From the NCBI RefSeq assembly GCF_040392825.1, contig NZ_JBEBVH010000112.1, positions 1 through 11,887 on the forward strand: DNA of 11,887 nucleotides, read 5' to 3'. The stretch is from Pseudopedobacter sp040392825 (GTDB taxonomy: Bacteria > Bacteroidota > Bacteroidia > Sphingobacteriales > Sphingobacteriaceae). The notes under the pieces are model-generated. The model made no database searches, had not been told where the DNA came from, and saw nothing but the letters and a program-made list of their open reading frames with translations. Shown here one piece after another: positions 1 through 6,333 of the stretch. Position 1 is the first letter of the stretch, and each line of letters opens with the position of its first letter. A program made the position numbers and the translations under genes.

Positions 1-160
1 ATAAAGTTATTCTATTCAAAAATAAATAATATTTTAAAATTTCAAATATAATTTAATATAACTATATAAAATTAATGTACAGCCGTTTTAGAAATTCTAA
101 ATGAGCTACTCTAAGAAATTATAACTAAACATTCTACATCTTGAGATATTTCGATTGATA
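1..160. other. AT-rich non-coding left edge
   Basis: No gene is seen here. The stretch is extremely AT-rich and lies just 3' of the minus-strand gene that ends at 161. Positions 87-101 form an inverted repeat with 7-base arms (TTTAGAA, one central A, TTCTAAA). It has no GC stem or clear T-run, so it is not a good terminator, and such palindromes arise easily in AT-rich DNA. Confidence 0.5.
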
Positions 161-868
161 TCATTCATAATAAGCAAAAATCTCGTCACCAATAGCCTCT
201 ACCAGTTCGGGCTCTACGCCATCCATCTTCCATCCGCTTTTTGCACATCGAATGATGCCCCAAGCTTCGTCATTCAGTTCCACATCTAACTGATAGCAAA
301 TATCCTCATCGCAAGTTTCCGGTACTGGAGTTCCCGAACCTTTATATTTTTTACCGCCATATTCAAACTCAAGCGGAACAGGTTCTTTCTCAAGTTGCTC
401 AATCATTTCTTTTAAGAATGCGATCAGGTGTTTGCGTTGTGTAGTGCCGCTCAGGCTCCATTTATCTTTATCGGCCCGTTTATGCGCCAGCTTAAACTTA
501 AGACCATGCATTTCTGTAGAATAGTCATTGGCATTTAATTTCCTTACATTCTGATGCGAAAGGATATACCAATGGTATTCTGTACCTACAGGAACACCGC
601 TACCCTCAGGAGCATGTCCTTTGCGACGTTTGGTAACCGCATAGTTAATCTCCCACAGATCGGGTGTAATTTTAGTTTCTTTCCAGTCGCCCTGGTCGTA
701 ATCCCAATGATGGCTTCTGCCAATCTGCATGCCGGTGTATTGCCGGCCTTCGAACTTTTTAAAAGTGTTATAACTTGCAGACAAATCCTTTTTTGTTGTG
801 TCGCTTTTTTTTGCCTTGGAAGGTTTGCTTTCGTTTTTATTGCCGGTTCTTTTTCCTGAAGTTGCCAT
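161..868 (-). CDS. Unrecognised 235-aa soluble protein with basic tail
   Basis: I do not recognise the family. The preferred start is the ATG at 868 (MATSGKRTGN...); the frame is open to an ATG at 898, which would only add ten residues (MFMQILVDNT) with no better ribosome site. Residues 1-30 are rich in Lys, Ser and Thr and look disordered, as in a nucleic-acid-binding or flexible tail. Residues 33-160 form a mixed segment rich in Trp, Tyr and His (HHWDYDQGDW near 53-62, YHWYILSH near 98-105) ending in a likely amphipathic helix (148-160). Residues 181-235 are acidic and hold three Cys (186, 191, 208). There is no signal peptide or membrane helix, so it is probably cytoplasmic. It lies 62 bases behind the DUF3175 gene on the same strand, so the two are probably co-transcribed. 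Codon use and length make it very likely a real gene; the function is unknown. Confidence 0.8.
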   Translation of the reverse strand: MATSGKRTGNKNESKPSKAKKSDTTKKDLSASYNTFKKFEGRQYTGMQIGRSHHWDYDQGDWKETKITPDLWEINYAVTKRRKGHAPEGSGVPVGTEYHWYILSHQNVRKLNANDYSTEMHGLKFKLAHKRADKDKWSLSGTTQRKHLIAFLKEMIEQLEKEPVPLEFEYGGKKYKGSGTPVPETCDEDICYQLDVELNDEAWGIIRCAKSGWKMDGVEPELVEAIGDEIFAYYE

Positions 869-930
869 GGTATTATCGACTAATATTTGCATAAACAATT
901 AAATTATATGTCGGGTTTTCTGATGTCCAA

Positions 931-1241
931 TTACTTTTTCTTTTTAGGTTCGCGACCGAATACTTTGCGTAATTCCTCTTTTGCATTTTCCAACACTTCT
1001 TTTTGTTTAGATTCCAGATTCTTTCCTGCCCGGTTGATATAAAAAGTTAGCATGGACATGGCCGAGCGGTAAGGATTGGATTTTCTTCTGTTACTTTCTT
1101 CTGCCGATTTTTTCAATGAGACTGCAATTTCTTTGAACTTTTTGATTCAAATATATTTTCTTCCAGAACCAGCGCATCACTATTTTCAGTCACTTCAGCA
1201 GACCATCTTTTTGTCTGGTTCTTATGCTCTTTTGTTTTCAT
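931..1241 (-). pseudogene. DUF3175-family gene, frameshifted
   Basis: Two overlapping frames together give a complete DUF3175-like protein of about 103 aa. The 5' part starts at the ATG at 1241 and reads KRWSAEVTENSDALVLEENI before hitting TGA at 1113-1115. The 3' part, from about 1140 down to 931, reads FKEIAVSLKKSAEES and then PYRSAMSMLTFYINRAGKNL, which is the DUF3175 core as I remember it. The frames join at five A's on the coding strand (plus-strand T's 1139-1143); one more A would restore a single frame. The TTG at 1116 that could start the 3' part alone is therefore not the true start. DUF3175 has no established function; the proteins are small, basic and probably cytoplasmic. This may be a real mutation, a homopolymer sequencing error or, less likely, recoding, since the site is not a classical slippery heptamer. 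It is the upstream gene of a probable pair with the 161-868 gene. Confidence 0.8.
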
Positions 1242-1439
1242 AGTTATTATGCTAATTACTGATATAATTCCTTGGATTAAGAATTTGTTTTATCACATTT
1301 TTTTAAGTTGATAATTATTTGGTTTTTGCGTATAAATACTTGAATTATAGATTTATACCTGAAATTTAAATCATGCAAACCGCCCGCGTATTTTACGTGT
1401 TGAGGTAATAAATCTATTGTCGGATAAAATTGAAAACCT

Positions 1440-1643
1440 ATGAAAAAGTTAATGATGATGGTAGTGTTGATTGTTTTCTGCTTTTCAGCATCGGCTGCAG
1501 GAATACCGCAACAGGATCCTGCCAGACAGGACACTACAAAAGGGCCTGTGAAGAAAAAAACCGGAAGTAAAAAGCCAATGAAAAAAGATTGGCCAAAAAA
1601 AGACACGACCGATAACAAAAGAGACACTATAACAAGGAGATAA
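1440..1643 (+). CDS. Small secreted lysine-rich protein
   Basis: A 67-aa protein with a clear Sec signal peptide: MKK, a hydrophobic core over residues 4-15, and a signal peptidase I site of the A-x-A type (ASA, 17-19). The mature part of about 48 residues is very basic and low in complexity, with two Asp-Thr-Thr motifs (DTTKGPVKKK and KKDTTDNK) and a C-terminal RDTITRR. No domain is recognised. It probably resides in the periplasm or outside the cell as a flexible polycation. Proteins of this shape are frequent in Bacteroidota, which is why I accept it over the antisense frame covering 1277-1627. It stands alone, with 198 bases to the divergent DUF3175 gene on one side and a 356-base gap on the other. 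The 74-aa lipoprotein at 5057-5281 shares its Asp-Thr motifs and a similar C-terminus. Confidence 0.6.
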   Translation: MKKLMMMVVLIVFCFSASAAGIPQQDPARQDTTKGPVKKKTGSKKPMKKDWPKKDTTDNKRDTITRR

Positions 1644-1999
1644 TACTTAAGTATTTCTGAATGTTGTTACAATGGTGGGCAATGGCGATATCTTGTGGAT
1701 TTTTGTTTTTGTAAGCTGTACCTCACAGTACTGATTAAAAGATATTTACCAAAATGATACATTGCCCATCGTTAACGGTATGGTAATTCTATTGGCAAAA
1801 GCATTTAATAGTGTTTAATATTGAAGGCTTACCATAATCTCTTTCAGGTTGACGAGTTGATACTGTAAAGAGTCTGATTAAAAAGACTGCTTTGTTAGCT
1901 TGAGCTGATCTTATATAGCCTTAAAGCTATTTGAAGATTCATGTTTATGGTAAAGACACTTCGATAAACTAAGAACGGTTTATAAAATCTAAAATTATT
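1644..1999. other. Gene-free stretch, two spaced inverted repeats
   Basis: No coding sequence of credible length is seen. Two inverted repeats are present: TGGGCAATG at 1676-1684 with CATTGCCCA at 1760-1768 (perfect 9-base arms, 75 bases apart), and TATGGTAA at 1779-1786 with TTACCATA at 1829-1836 (perfect 8-base arms, 42 bases apart). The two do not interleave, so they could fold as consecutive stem-loops. Either could also be chance in a 356-base stretch. No terminator-type hairpin with a T-run was found after the gene ending at 1643. Confidence 0.4.
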
Positions 2000-2233
2000 A
2001 TGACGCAGCACAGTAATTCAAAAAGTAAGGCGCCAAAGGGCAAACCTTCGGACAGCCAGCGCGGAGGTGATGGATTGAAAGATGTCACCTTAAATGAGGA
2101 AACAAATGAAACGCTCGAAAATAGATATCTGGACAATGAAGGGCAGCCCGATGATGTTATCAATTTAAGACATGCAAACCGAAATGTTAATAAAGGGCGG
2201 GAAGATCAAGGGGAGAACACCAATTCTATATAA
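2000..2233 (+). CDS. Small hydrophilic, probably disordered protein
   Basis: A 77-aa protein without signal peptide or hydrophobic segment. It is dominated by Asn, Asp, Glu, Lys, Gly and Ser, with a basic start (SKSKAPKGKPSDSQRGGDG, residues 7-25) and a mixed-charge middle and end. No Cys or Trp is present, which suggests an intrinsically disordered cytoplasmic protein. I recognise no family. Tiny hydrophilic proteins of this type are commonly stress-induced in Sphingobacteriaceae, but that is general knowledge of such genes, not something this sequence shows. The sense frame is preferred over the antisense frame (1969-2163) because its composition is coherent and the gene sits in a row of plus-strand genes. 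The next gene begins 143 bases downstream and so probably has its own promoter. Confidence 0.6.
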   Translation: MTQHSNSKSKAPKGKPSDSQRGGDGLKDVTLNEETNETLENRYLDNEGQPDDVINLRHANRNVNKGREDQGENTNSI

Positions 2234-2376
2234 GGCACAAAGACGGTAACCTCACAATTTAAGCGGTTAATTGATTTTAAAGCATAGTAAATCGTATACT
2301 TTTTAAAGTAGGGTAAAATTAATAATACACCGGGTGGAGAGAAAATAATCATTCTGCTGCCTGTAAAATGTTTTGT

Positions 2377-3171
2377 ATGTTAAATAATAAATACGCCCTG
2401 ATAACAGGTGCAACCAGTGGAATAGGTTATGAATTGGCCAAACTTTTTGCACAAGACGGCTATAATCTGGTTATAGTATCGCGAAATAAGCAAGAAATAG
2501 AGCAGAGGGCATCAGAGTTCAGGCAATTTGGCATAGATGTAATTGCTATTCAGAAAGATTTATTTGAAACTAAAAATGCTTTTGAACTTTATGAAGAAAT
2601 TAGAAATAAAGGAATAAGCATAGATGTGCTGGTAAATAATGCTGCGCAAGGTTTGTTTGGAGAATTTAAGGATACCGATATCAATCGGGAATTGGCTATT
2701 ATTAACTTGAATATAGCTTCTCTTGTTATTTTGACAAAATGCTTTTTGAAAGAAATGGTTGCCAAGAACAATGATAAAATATTAAACCTGGCATCTATTG
2801 CCAGTAAAATTCCTGGTCCATGGCAGGCAGTTTATCATGGAACAAAAGCGTTTGTATTGTCTTTTACCGAAGCTATACGGGAAGAAACAAAGGGCTATAA
2901 TATTGCTATTACGGCGCTTATGCCGGGAGTAACAGATACCGATTTTTTTAATAAAGCTGGTATGACAGAAAGTAGAATTGTGCAGGATAAGGATGCTATG
3001 TCTAATCCGGCGGAAGTAGCTAAAGATGGTTTTGAAGCACTGATGGGGAATAAAGATAAAGTAGTTTCTGGCCTTAAGAATAAATTACAGGTGGGTATGG
3101 GGAATATTACCCCGGATGATAAGCTCGCAGGTATGATGGCAGAGCAACAAAAGCCTGTTGATAAAAAATAG
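2377..3171 (+). CDS. Short-chain dehydrogenase/reductase (SDR)
   Basis: A classical SDR NAD(P)-dependent oxidoreductase of about 264 aa, normal for the family. An in-frame ATG at 2368 adds only MFC; the ATG at 2377 places the first beta strand (NNKYALITG) correctly. Residue numbers below count from 2368. The cofactor motif TGATSGIG is at 13-20, NNAAQG at 90-95, the structural Asn of the tetrad at 115 (NLN), the catalytic Ser at 143, and Y156-x3-K160. MPG follows the sixth strand. Arg39 after the second strand (VSRN) suggests NADP(H) over NAD(H), which is an inference. The enzyme is cytoplasmic and resembles the broad DltE/YqjQ-like group (COG0300), whose substrates are mostly unknown, so no substrate is assigned. 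The oxidoreductase gene 31 bases downstream is probably in the same transcript, so the pair may share a carbonyl or sugar substrate route. Confidence 0.93.
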   Translation: MLNNKYALITGATSGIGYELAKLFAQDGYNLVIVSRNKQEIEQRASEFRQFGIDVIAIQKDLFETKNAFELYEEIRNKGISIDVLVNNAAQGLFGEFKDTDINRELAIINLNIASLVILTKCFLKEMVAKNNDKILNLASIASKIPGPWQAVYHGTKAFVLSFTEAIREETKGYNIAITALMPGVTDTDFFNKAGMTESRIVQDKDAMSNPAEVAKDGFEALMGNKDKVVSGLKNKLQVGMGNITPDDKLAGMMAEQQKPVDKK

Positions 3172-3202
3172 TGTATCCGGTAGATATTTTAAATTACATT
3201 AT

Positions 3203-4366
3203 ATGGAAAATAAGCAAATTTTTAGTGGAAGAGGATTGTATTCCAGACGAAAATTTGTAGCTCATGTTTCTTATATCGGAATAGGAGGGCTTACATTTTC
3301 AGGTCTGTCTGCATTTGCATCATGCGGATTACCAAATAATCAACAAGCAGAAGCTCAGTCCGCCGAACAGAAAGCGAAAAAAAAGTTGGGTATAGCACTG
3401 GTTGGTCTTGGAGGTTATAGCAGTGGCCAGCTTGCGCCTGCTTTGCAGGAAACTCAGCATTGTTACCTCGCCGGCATTGTTACAGGTACACCAGATAAAG
3501 TTGACAAGTGGAAAAAGAAGTATGATATTCCCGAAAAGAATGTATACAGCTACGAAAACTTCGATTCCATTAAAGATAATCCAAATATCGATATTGTATA
3601 TGTTGTTCTTCCGAATGCGATGCATGCCGAATATACTATAAGAGCTGCAAAAGCGGGCAAACATGTGATTTGTGAGAAACCAATGGCCATTACAGTGGAC
3701 GATTGTGATAGGATGATAGCGGCTTGTAAAGAAGCCGGCAAAATGCTTTCTATTGGATACAGGCTACATTTTGAACCACATAATAAAGAAATGATGCGGT
3801 TGGGTCAGGAACATGTTTTTGGAGAAATACTAAGACTGAAAGCGGAAAATGGTATGTCCAGTGTTAAAGGATGGCGTTTGGATAAAGAACTCGCAGGAGG
3901 CGGTCCTTTAATGGACGTAGGCATTTATTGTGTACAGGGAGTGCGATATACTACCGGTATGGAGCCTATTGCGGTGAAAGCAAAAGAAGGCCCTAAAACT
4001 GATCCCGATACTTTTAAAGAAGTGGAAGAGTCTCTTACCTGGCAATTGGAATTTCCGGGTAACATTATAGCTGAGTGTAAAACCAGCTATTCAGAAGATC
4101 TGAATCTATTAAGAGCAGAAGCCCGTAACGGCTGGTTTGAACTTTCGCCGGCTTATCCTTATCGTGGGATTAAAGGAGATACCTCTAAGGGCAAGATAGA
4201 TTTTGAACAGGTTAACCAACAGGCCTTGCAAATGGATGATTTTGCACTGGCTATTAAAGAGAATCGGTCTACTCCGGTTCCGGGAGAAATGGGAAGACAG
4301 GATGTAAAAATATTGCAGGCAATCTATAAGGCTATGGAAACAGGACAACGTGTGGAAATTATATAA
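3203..4366 (+). CDS. Gfo/Idh/MocA oxidoreductase, glucose-fructose type, exported
   Basis: A 387-aa protein of the Gfo/Idh/MocA family, close in layout to glucose-fructose oxidoreductase. The ATG at 3203 is chosen over the in-frame ATG at 3158, which would overlap the SDR gene and put 15 extra residues before the leader. Residues 1-41 form an export leader: a twin-arginine-like SRRKF (14-18), a Gly-rich hydrophobic core, and FASC ending at Cys41, which resembles a lipobox with Phe at -3. The Rossmann fold follows, with GLGGYSSG (68-75) binding NAD(P), EKP (158-160) supplying the usual catalytic Lys, then GGGPLMDVGIY (232-242) with Asp238 and Tyr242 at the usual active-site positions. The C-terminal substrate domain is complete. 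Gfo-type enzymes oxidise or interconvert sugars with a tightly bound cofactor, often in the periplasm via the Tat route, which fits the leader seen here. The substrate is unknown. It is probably co-transcribed with the upstream SDR. Confidence 0.92.
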   Translation: MENKQIFSGRGLYSRRKFVAHVSYIGIGGLTFSGLSAFASCGLPNNQQAEAQSAEQKAKKKLGIALVGLGGYSSGQLAPALQETQHCYLAGIVTGTPDKVDKWKKKYDIPEKNVYSYENFDSIKDNPNIDIVYVVLPNAMHAEYTIRAAKAGKHVICEKPMAITVDDCDRMIAACKEAGKMLSIGYRLHFEPHNKEMMRLGQEHVFGEILRLKAENGMSSVKGWRLDKELAGGGPLMDVGIYCVQGVRYTTGMEPIAVKAKEGPKTDPDTFKEVEESLTWQLEFPGNIIAECKTSYSEDLNLLRAEARNGWFELSPAYPYRGIKGDTSKGKIDFEQVNQQALQMDDFALAIKENRSTPVPGEMGRQDVKILQAIYKAMETGQRVEII

Positions 4367-4610
4367 TACCAATCTCTATCCAGGTAAATAACCTACCCGG
4401 TAAATGAAAACTGATCGTCTTTCTCAAAAGTACGATTTCAGCTTTACTGTTTAAATGTCCGATATGACATTGAGATTTTCTAATATCAGATAAAAATTTA
4501 TAAATGGAATTTGATATGGATCTTTTTCAAAAGACGCTTAATCCTCGGTTCAAAATGAAACCAAGGGAATCCAATCCATAAAAATATGAATCCGGAGTAA
4601 GTTGTTCAAA

Positions 4611-4979
4611 TTATAAAGGCATATAAGGTTGCCGTGGAGACCTTTTTACAGTAAATAACCCGGCTCCTGCAATCAGAATTCCCATAATCAGGTGAGGTAA
4701 ATAAACAACCTCATTAAAATTAAAAAGCCATGGGGAAACAGCCAGTACAAGACCCAGGATTACATCTACCGTGAGATGGAAAGAAATGTGCAGAAACCTC
4801 AGTACACCGCCTTCATAATCAGTAAATAAAGACATTAAAAGGATAAGGATTGCCATAGACAGTGCAGTATAAAGAGCGGGTGTTATATTAGCAAAGTTAA
4901 ATAAAAAGGGAGCGGTTCCTAAGATCAGTACAGAAACATAATCCAGCACCGCATGTGTTTTTCTATTAATAAATTTCAT
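4611..4979 (-). CDS. SPW-repeat inner-membrane protein
   Basis: A 122-aa integral membrane protein with four predicted helices (about 10-28, 33-52, 60-88 and 92-111). It is an internal duplication: ILGTAPFLFNF (19-29) and VLAVSPWLFNF (78-88) each close the first helix of a two-helix unit, and the second carries the Ser-Pro-Trp of the SPW repeat family. In the first copy the motif has decayed to Ala-Pro-Phe. The link SLFTDYEGGVLRFL (50-63) is also typical of the family. The ATG at 4979 (MKFINRKTHAVLDY) matches the usual family start; an in-frame ATG at 5051 would add 24 residues not expected there. The family's role is not established; members occur in stress-type clusters. It lies 77 bases behind the lipoprotein gene on the same strand, so the two may be co-transcribed. 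Confidence 0.87.
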   Translation of the reverse strand: MKFINRKTHAVLDYVSVLILGTAPFLFNFANITPALYTALSMAILILLMSLFTDYEGGVLRFLHISFHLTVDVILGLVLAVSPWLFNFNEVVYLPHLIMGILIAGAGLFTVKRSPRQPYMPL

Positions 4980-5056
4980 ATTCAAATGATAAAGACTTAC
5001 GAAAATTAATACTGATGAGTATTTAAAATCGTAAGTCGGTAAACGGAACATCGATA

Positions 5057-5281
5057 TTAATACCGGCGAGAGGTATCTCTGGGAGCACTGATAGTATCTG
5101 TTCGACCGGTAGACTCTCCGGAAGTATCTGCCTGATTAGGAGAGATAGAAGTGTCGTTAGGTGTATCCATTCTGTCTGTAGTATCTGAACCTGAAGAGGT
5201 ACGATTAACTGAATTACAGCTTGCTATTAGCATACCTGCAAATAATAAAGCTACACTGGTTTTTACAAAGGACTTTTTCAT
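5057..5281 (-). CDS. Small Thr/Asp-rich lipoprotein
   Basis: A 74-aa lipoprotein. Residues 1-21 are a signal peptide (MKKSFVK, then a hydrophobic core) ending in a lipobox I-A-S-C, with Cys22 as the lipidated residue. The mature part has no aromatic residue apart from the last Tyr and is full of Ser, Thr and Asp, with repeated Asp-Thr pairs (DTTDRMDT, NDTS, ADTS, TDTI, RDTS). It is surely flexible and probably acts as a short membrane-anchored tail or spacer; no domain is recognised. The residues after Cys22 are Asn-Ser-Val, not the acidic run that sends Bacteroidota lipoproteins to the cell surface, so a periplasm-facing location is more likely (inference). Its Asp-Thr motifs and RDTSRRY end echo those of the secreted protein at 1440-1643. 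Confidence 0.8.
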   Translation of the reverse strand: MKKSFVKTSVALLFAGMLIASCNSVNRTSSGSDTTDRMDTPNDTSISPNQADTSGESTGRTDTISAPRDTSRRY

Positions 5282-5832
5282 AATTTTTACTTATTTATAT
5301 TAATCTTGATTTGGAAGTGTTTAATTATCAAATTTTTAAATGATTTTATTTATTACACGGTTTAAAAGAACGCCTGTACACCGTTGTTTGTCTTATGTTA
5401 CTTCATGGGCTTGCGCTCTGGTCCCGATAGGCATAAATAGGATTTCGAGAACCATTAGCCCTGATATGTTGAACTTTCCTTGATTAAAAGCCGTTTTTTC
5501 CATGTTAGATAAAAGGTTTCGTCATTAAAACATTATTTGTGATTGTACACATATATGACCAAAAAGCAATGTATAAATACGGTTTCTATATGTTCGTAAT
5601 ACGGTATTTTAATGTGTAAATACGGTTGATAATCAGTGTTTTAAAACGATTTTTCGCTTTTTGTTTCATACGTAAAAGTCACATGCAGATCGGGTGTTTT
5701 CCCTATCTGTTTAGCATAATTATTGCTGGAAATAAACAGGTAGCATTTGAATATTACGGGAAATTTTAATTAAATTTTTTGTGGTAGACAGCAACCAGAT
5801 AAGTGATATCTTCAGATTTAACAATAAGACTT
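5282..5832. other. 551-base intergenic stretch between divergent genes
   Basis: No credible gene is seen in any frame. It separates the minus-strand lipoprotein gene from the plus-strand microprotein, so it should hold promoters for both directions, but no exact match to the Bacteroidota -7 consensus (TAnnTTTG) was found by eye. It contains a near-identical 17-base repeat pair (5568-5627, listed separately). It also has a comparatively GC-rich patch at about 5405-5430 (GGGCTTGCGCTCTGGTCCCG then ATAG) that looks like a fragment of the dispersed 'GGTCCCGATAG' intergenic sequences I recall from related genomes. That identification is from memory and weak. Confidence 0.5.
5568..5627. repeat. Near-identical 17-base direct repeats
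   Basis: AATGTATAAATACGGTT (5568-5584) and AATGTGTAAATACGGTT (5611-5627) differ at one base and start 43 bases apart, about four helical turns. Between them, TAATACGGTA (about 5597-5606) repeats the ATACGGT core a third time. The spacing and shared core suggest a regulatory-protein binding array in front of the genes that start at 5833 or, on the other strand, 5281. No binding protein is known from the sequence, and no transcription factor gene is nearby. Confidence 0.5.
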
Positions 5833-5925
5833 ATGACAATCCCCCTAATTTTTATAGTACTATTCGTGGCTATTATGTTAATCTTCTTTTGGATGGTGAA
5901 CGGTAGTCGGAATAAAGATATATAG
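5833..5925 (+). CDS. Possible 30-aa single-helix membrane microprotein
   Basis: A short frame of 30 codons plus TAG. It begins MTIPL, continues with an uninterrupted hydrophobic helix (about residues 3-22, rich in Ile, Leu, Val and Phe) and ends with a short polar tail (NGSRNKDI). This is the classic layout of a bacterial single-pass membrane microprotein, and most chance frames of this length are not so cleanly hydrophobic then polar. There is no Shine-Dalgarno sequence, but neighbours lack one too. The next gene starts 32 bases downstream in the same direction, so they could be one transcript. It resembles no family I can name. Chance cannot be excluded at this length. Confidence 0.4.
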   Translation: MTIPLIFIVLFVAIMLIFFWMVNGSRNKDI

Positions 5926-5957
5926 ACTTATGGTAAGTAACTTTAATCAAAATAGCG

Positions 5958-6164
5958 ATGATTAAAAACAATGATAAAGAATGGCTTCGCAAGGGGCGTT
6001 CAAAGGATATGCCAAATAACAGGCTCTCTGACGAAGAAATTGTTGATGGGGCCCGTGAGACGGATCAACTGGGTCAAATGAAATCCACGGCTAAAGAACA
6101 GGAGAACAATATGCAAAAGAAAGCAGGTGCAAGTCCTGTTAAACATGTAGACAAGGGAGAGTAG
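5958..6164 (+). CDS. Small hydrophilic, probably disordered protein
   Basis: A 68-aa protein without signal peptide or hydrophobic stretch, rich in Lys, Glu, Asp, Asn and Gln. It starts MIKNNDKEWLRKGRSKDMPN; residues 23-33 (RLSDEEIVDGA) could form a short helix, and the end (ASPVKHVDKGE) is polar. I recognise no domain. It is alike in size and character to the protein at 2000-2233, though not clearly homologous: both look cytoplasmic and disordered. It follows the possible membrane microprotein by 32 bases and converges on the FAD/Rieske oxidoreductase gene. A role as a stress-induced small protein is plausible by analogy only. Confidence 0.6.
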   Translation: MIKNNDKEWLRKGRSKDMPNNRLSDEEIVDGARETDQLGQMKSTAKEQENNMQKKAGASPVKHVDKGE

Positions 6165-6193
6165 CGAATCTTATTAAACTTATATTAAGAATA

Positions 6194-6222
6194 GGAAAGG
6201 CTAATTGGTATATAAGCCTTCC
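6194..6222. terminator. Weak hairpin between convergent genes
   Basis: GGAA and GGCT (6194-6202, with one bulged A) can pair with AGCC and TTCC (6214-6222), giving an eight-pair stem around an AT-rich loop. It lies 30 bases past the stop of the plus-strand gene and 111 bases past the stop of the minus-strand one. There is no T-run directly after it in either direction, so a role as a two-way terminator is only possible. Confidence 0.3.
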
Positions 6223-6333
6223 ATTCATTGGATATCCCTCGAATAGGATGATGTCTGAGTGCTTACTTCACGTTACTTTTTTTGCTCTTTTTCCGAAAGA
6301 ATACTTGCCTAAAAGAGATTATGAACGGCAACA

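Noticed and set aside
87..101. TTTAGAA-A-TTCTAAA palindrome as terminator for the 161-868 gene
   Set aside because: The stem is nearly all A-T with a one-base centre, so it cannot form a stable hairpin; such palindromes are frequent in AT-rich DNA.
554..859. 101-codon plus-strand frame opposite the 235-aa gene
   Set aside because: It is a shadow of the lysine-rich N-terminal half of the minus-strand gene; its composition is explained by the complement.
931..1116. Stand-alone 61-aa gene starting at TTG
   Set aside because: The family-like sequence continues upstream of the TTG in the same frame to about 1140 and then in another frame to an ATG at 1241, so this is the 3' part of a frameshifted gene.
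1134..1145. Programmed ribosomal frameshifting in the DUF3175 gene
   Set aside because: The zero frame reads TCA AAA AGT, which does not fit the X XXY YYZ slippery pattern, and no downstream stem or pseudoknot is evident. A mutation or sequencing error is simpler.
1277..1627. 116-codon antisense frame with hydrophobic start
   Set aside because: Its hydrophobic N-terminal part is the complement of the lysine-rich coding sequence on the plus strand (AAA/AAG read as TTT/CTT), and the rest runs into AT-rich non-coding DNA. The plus-strand gene has a proper signal peptide.
3329..4372. Minus-strand and alternate-frame readings across the Gfo gene
   Set aside because: The plus-strand frame has all Gfo/Idh/MocA motifs in order; the others lack any domain.
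4980..5051. 24-residue N-terminal extension of the SPW protein
   Set aside because: MKFINRKTHAVLDY at the inner ATG is the usual family start, and the extension would leave only five bases after the lipoprotein stop codon.
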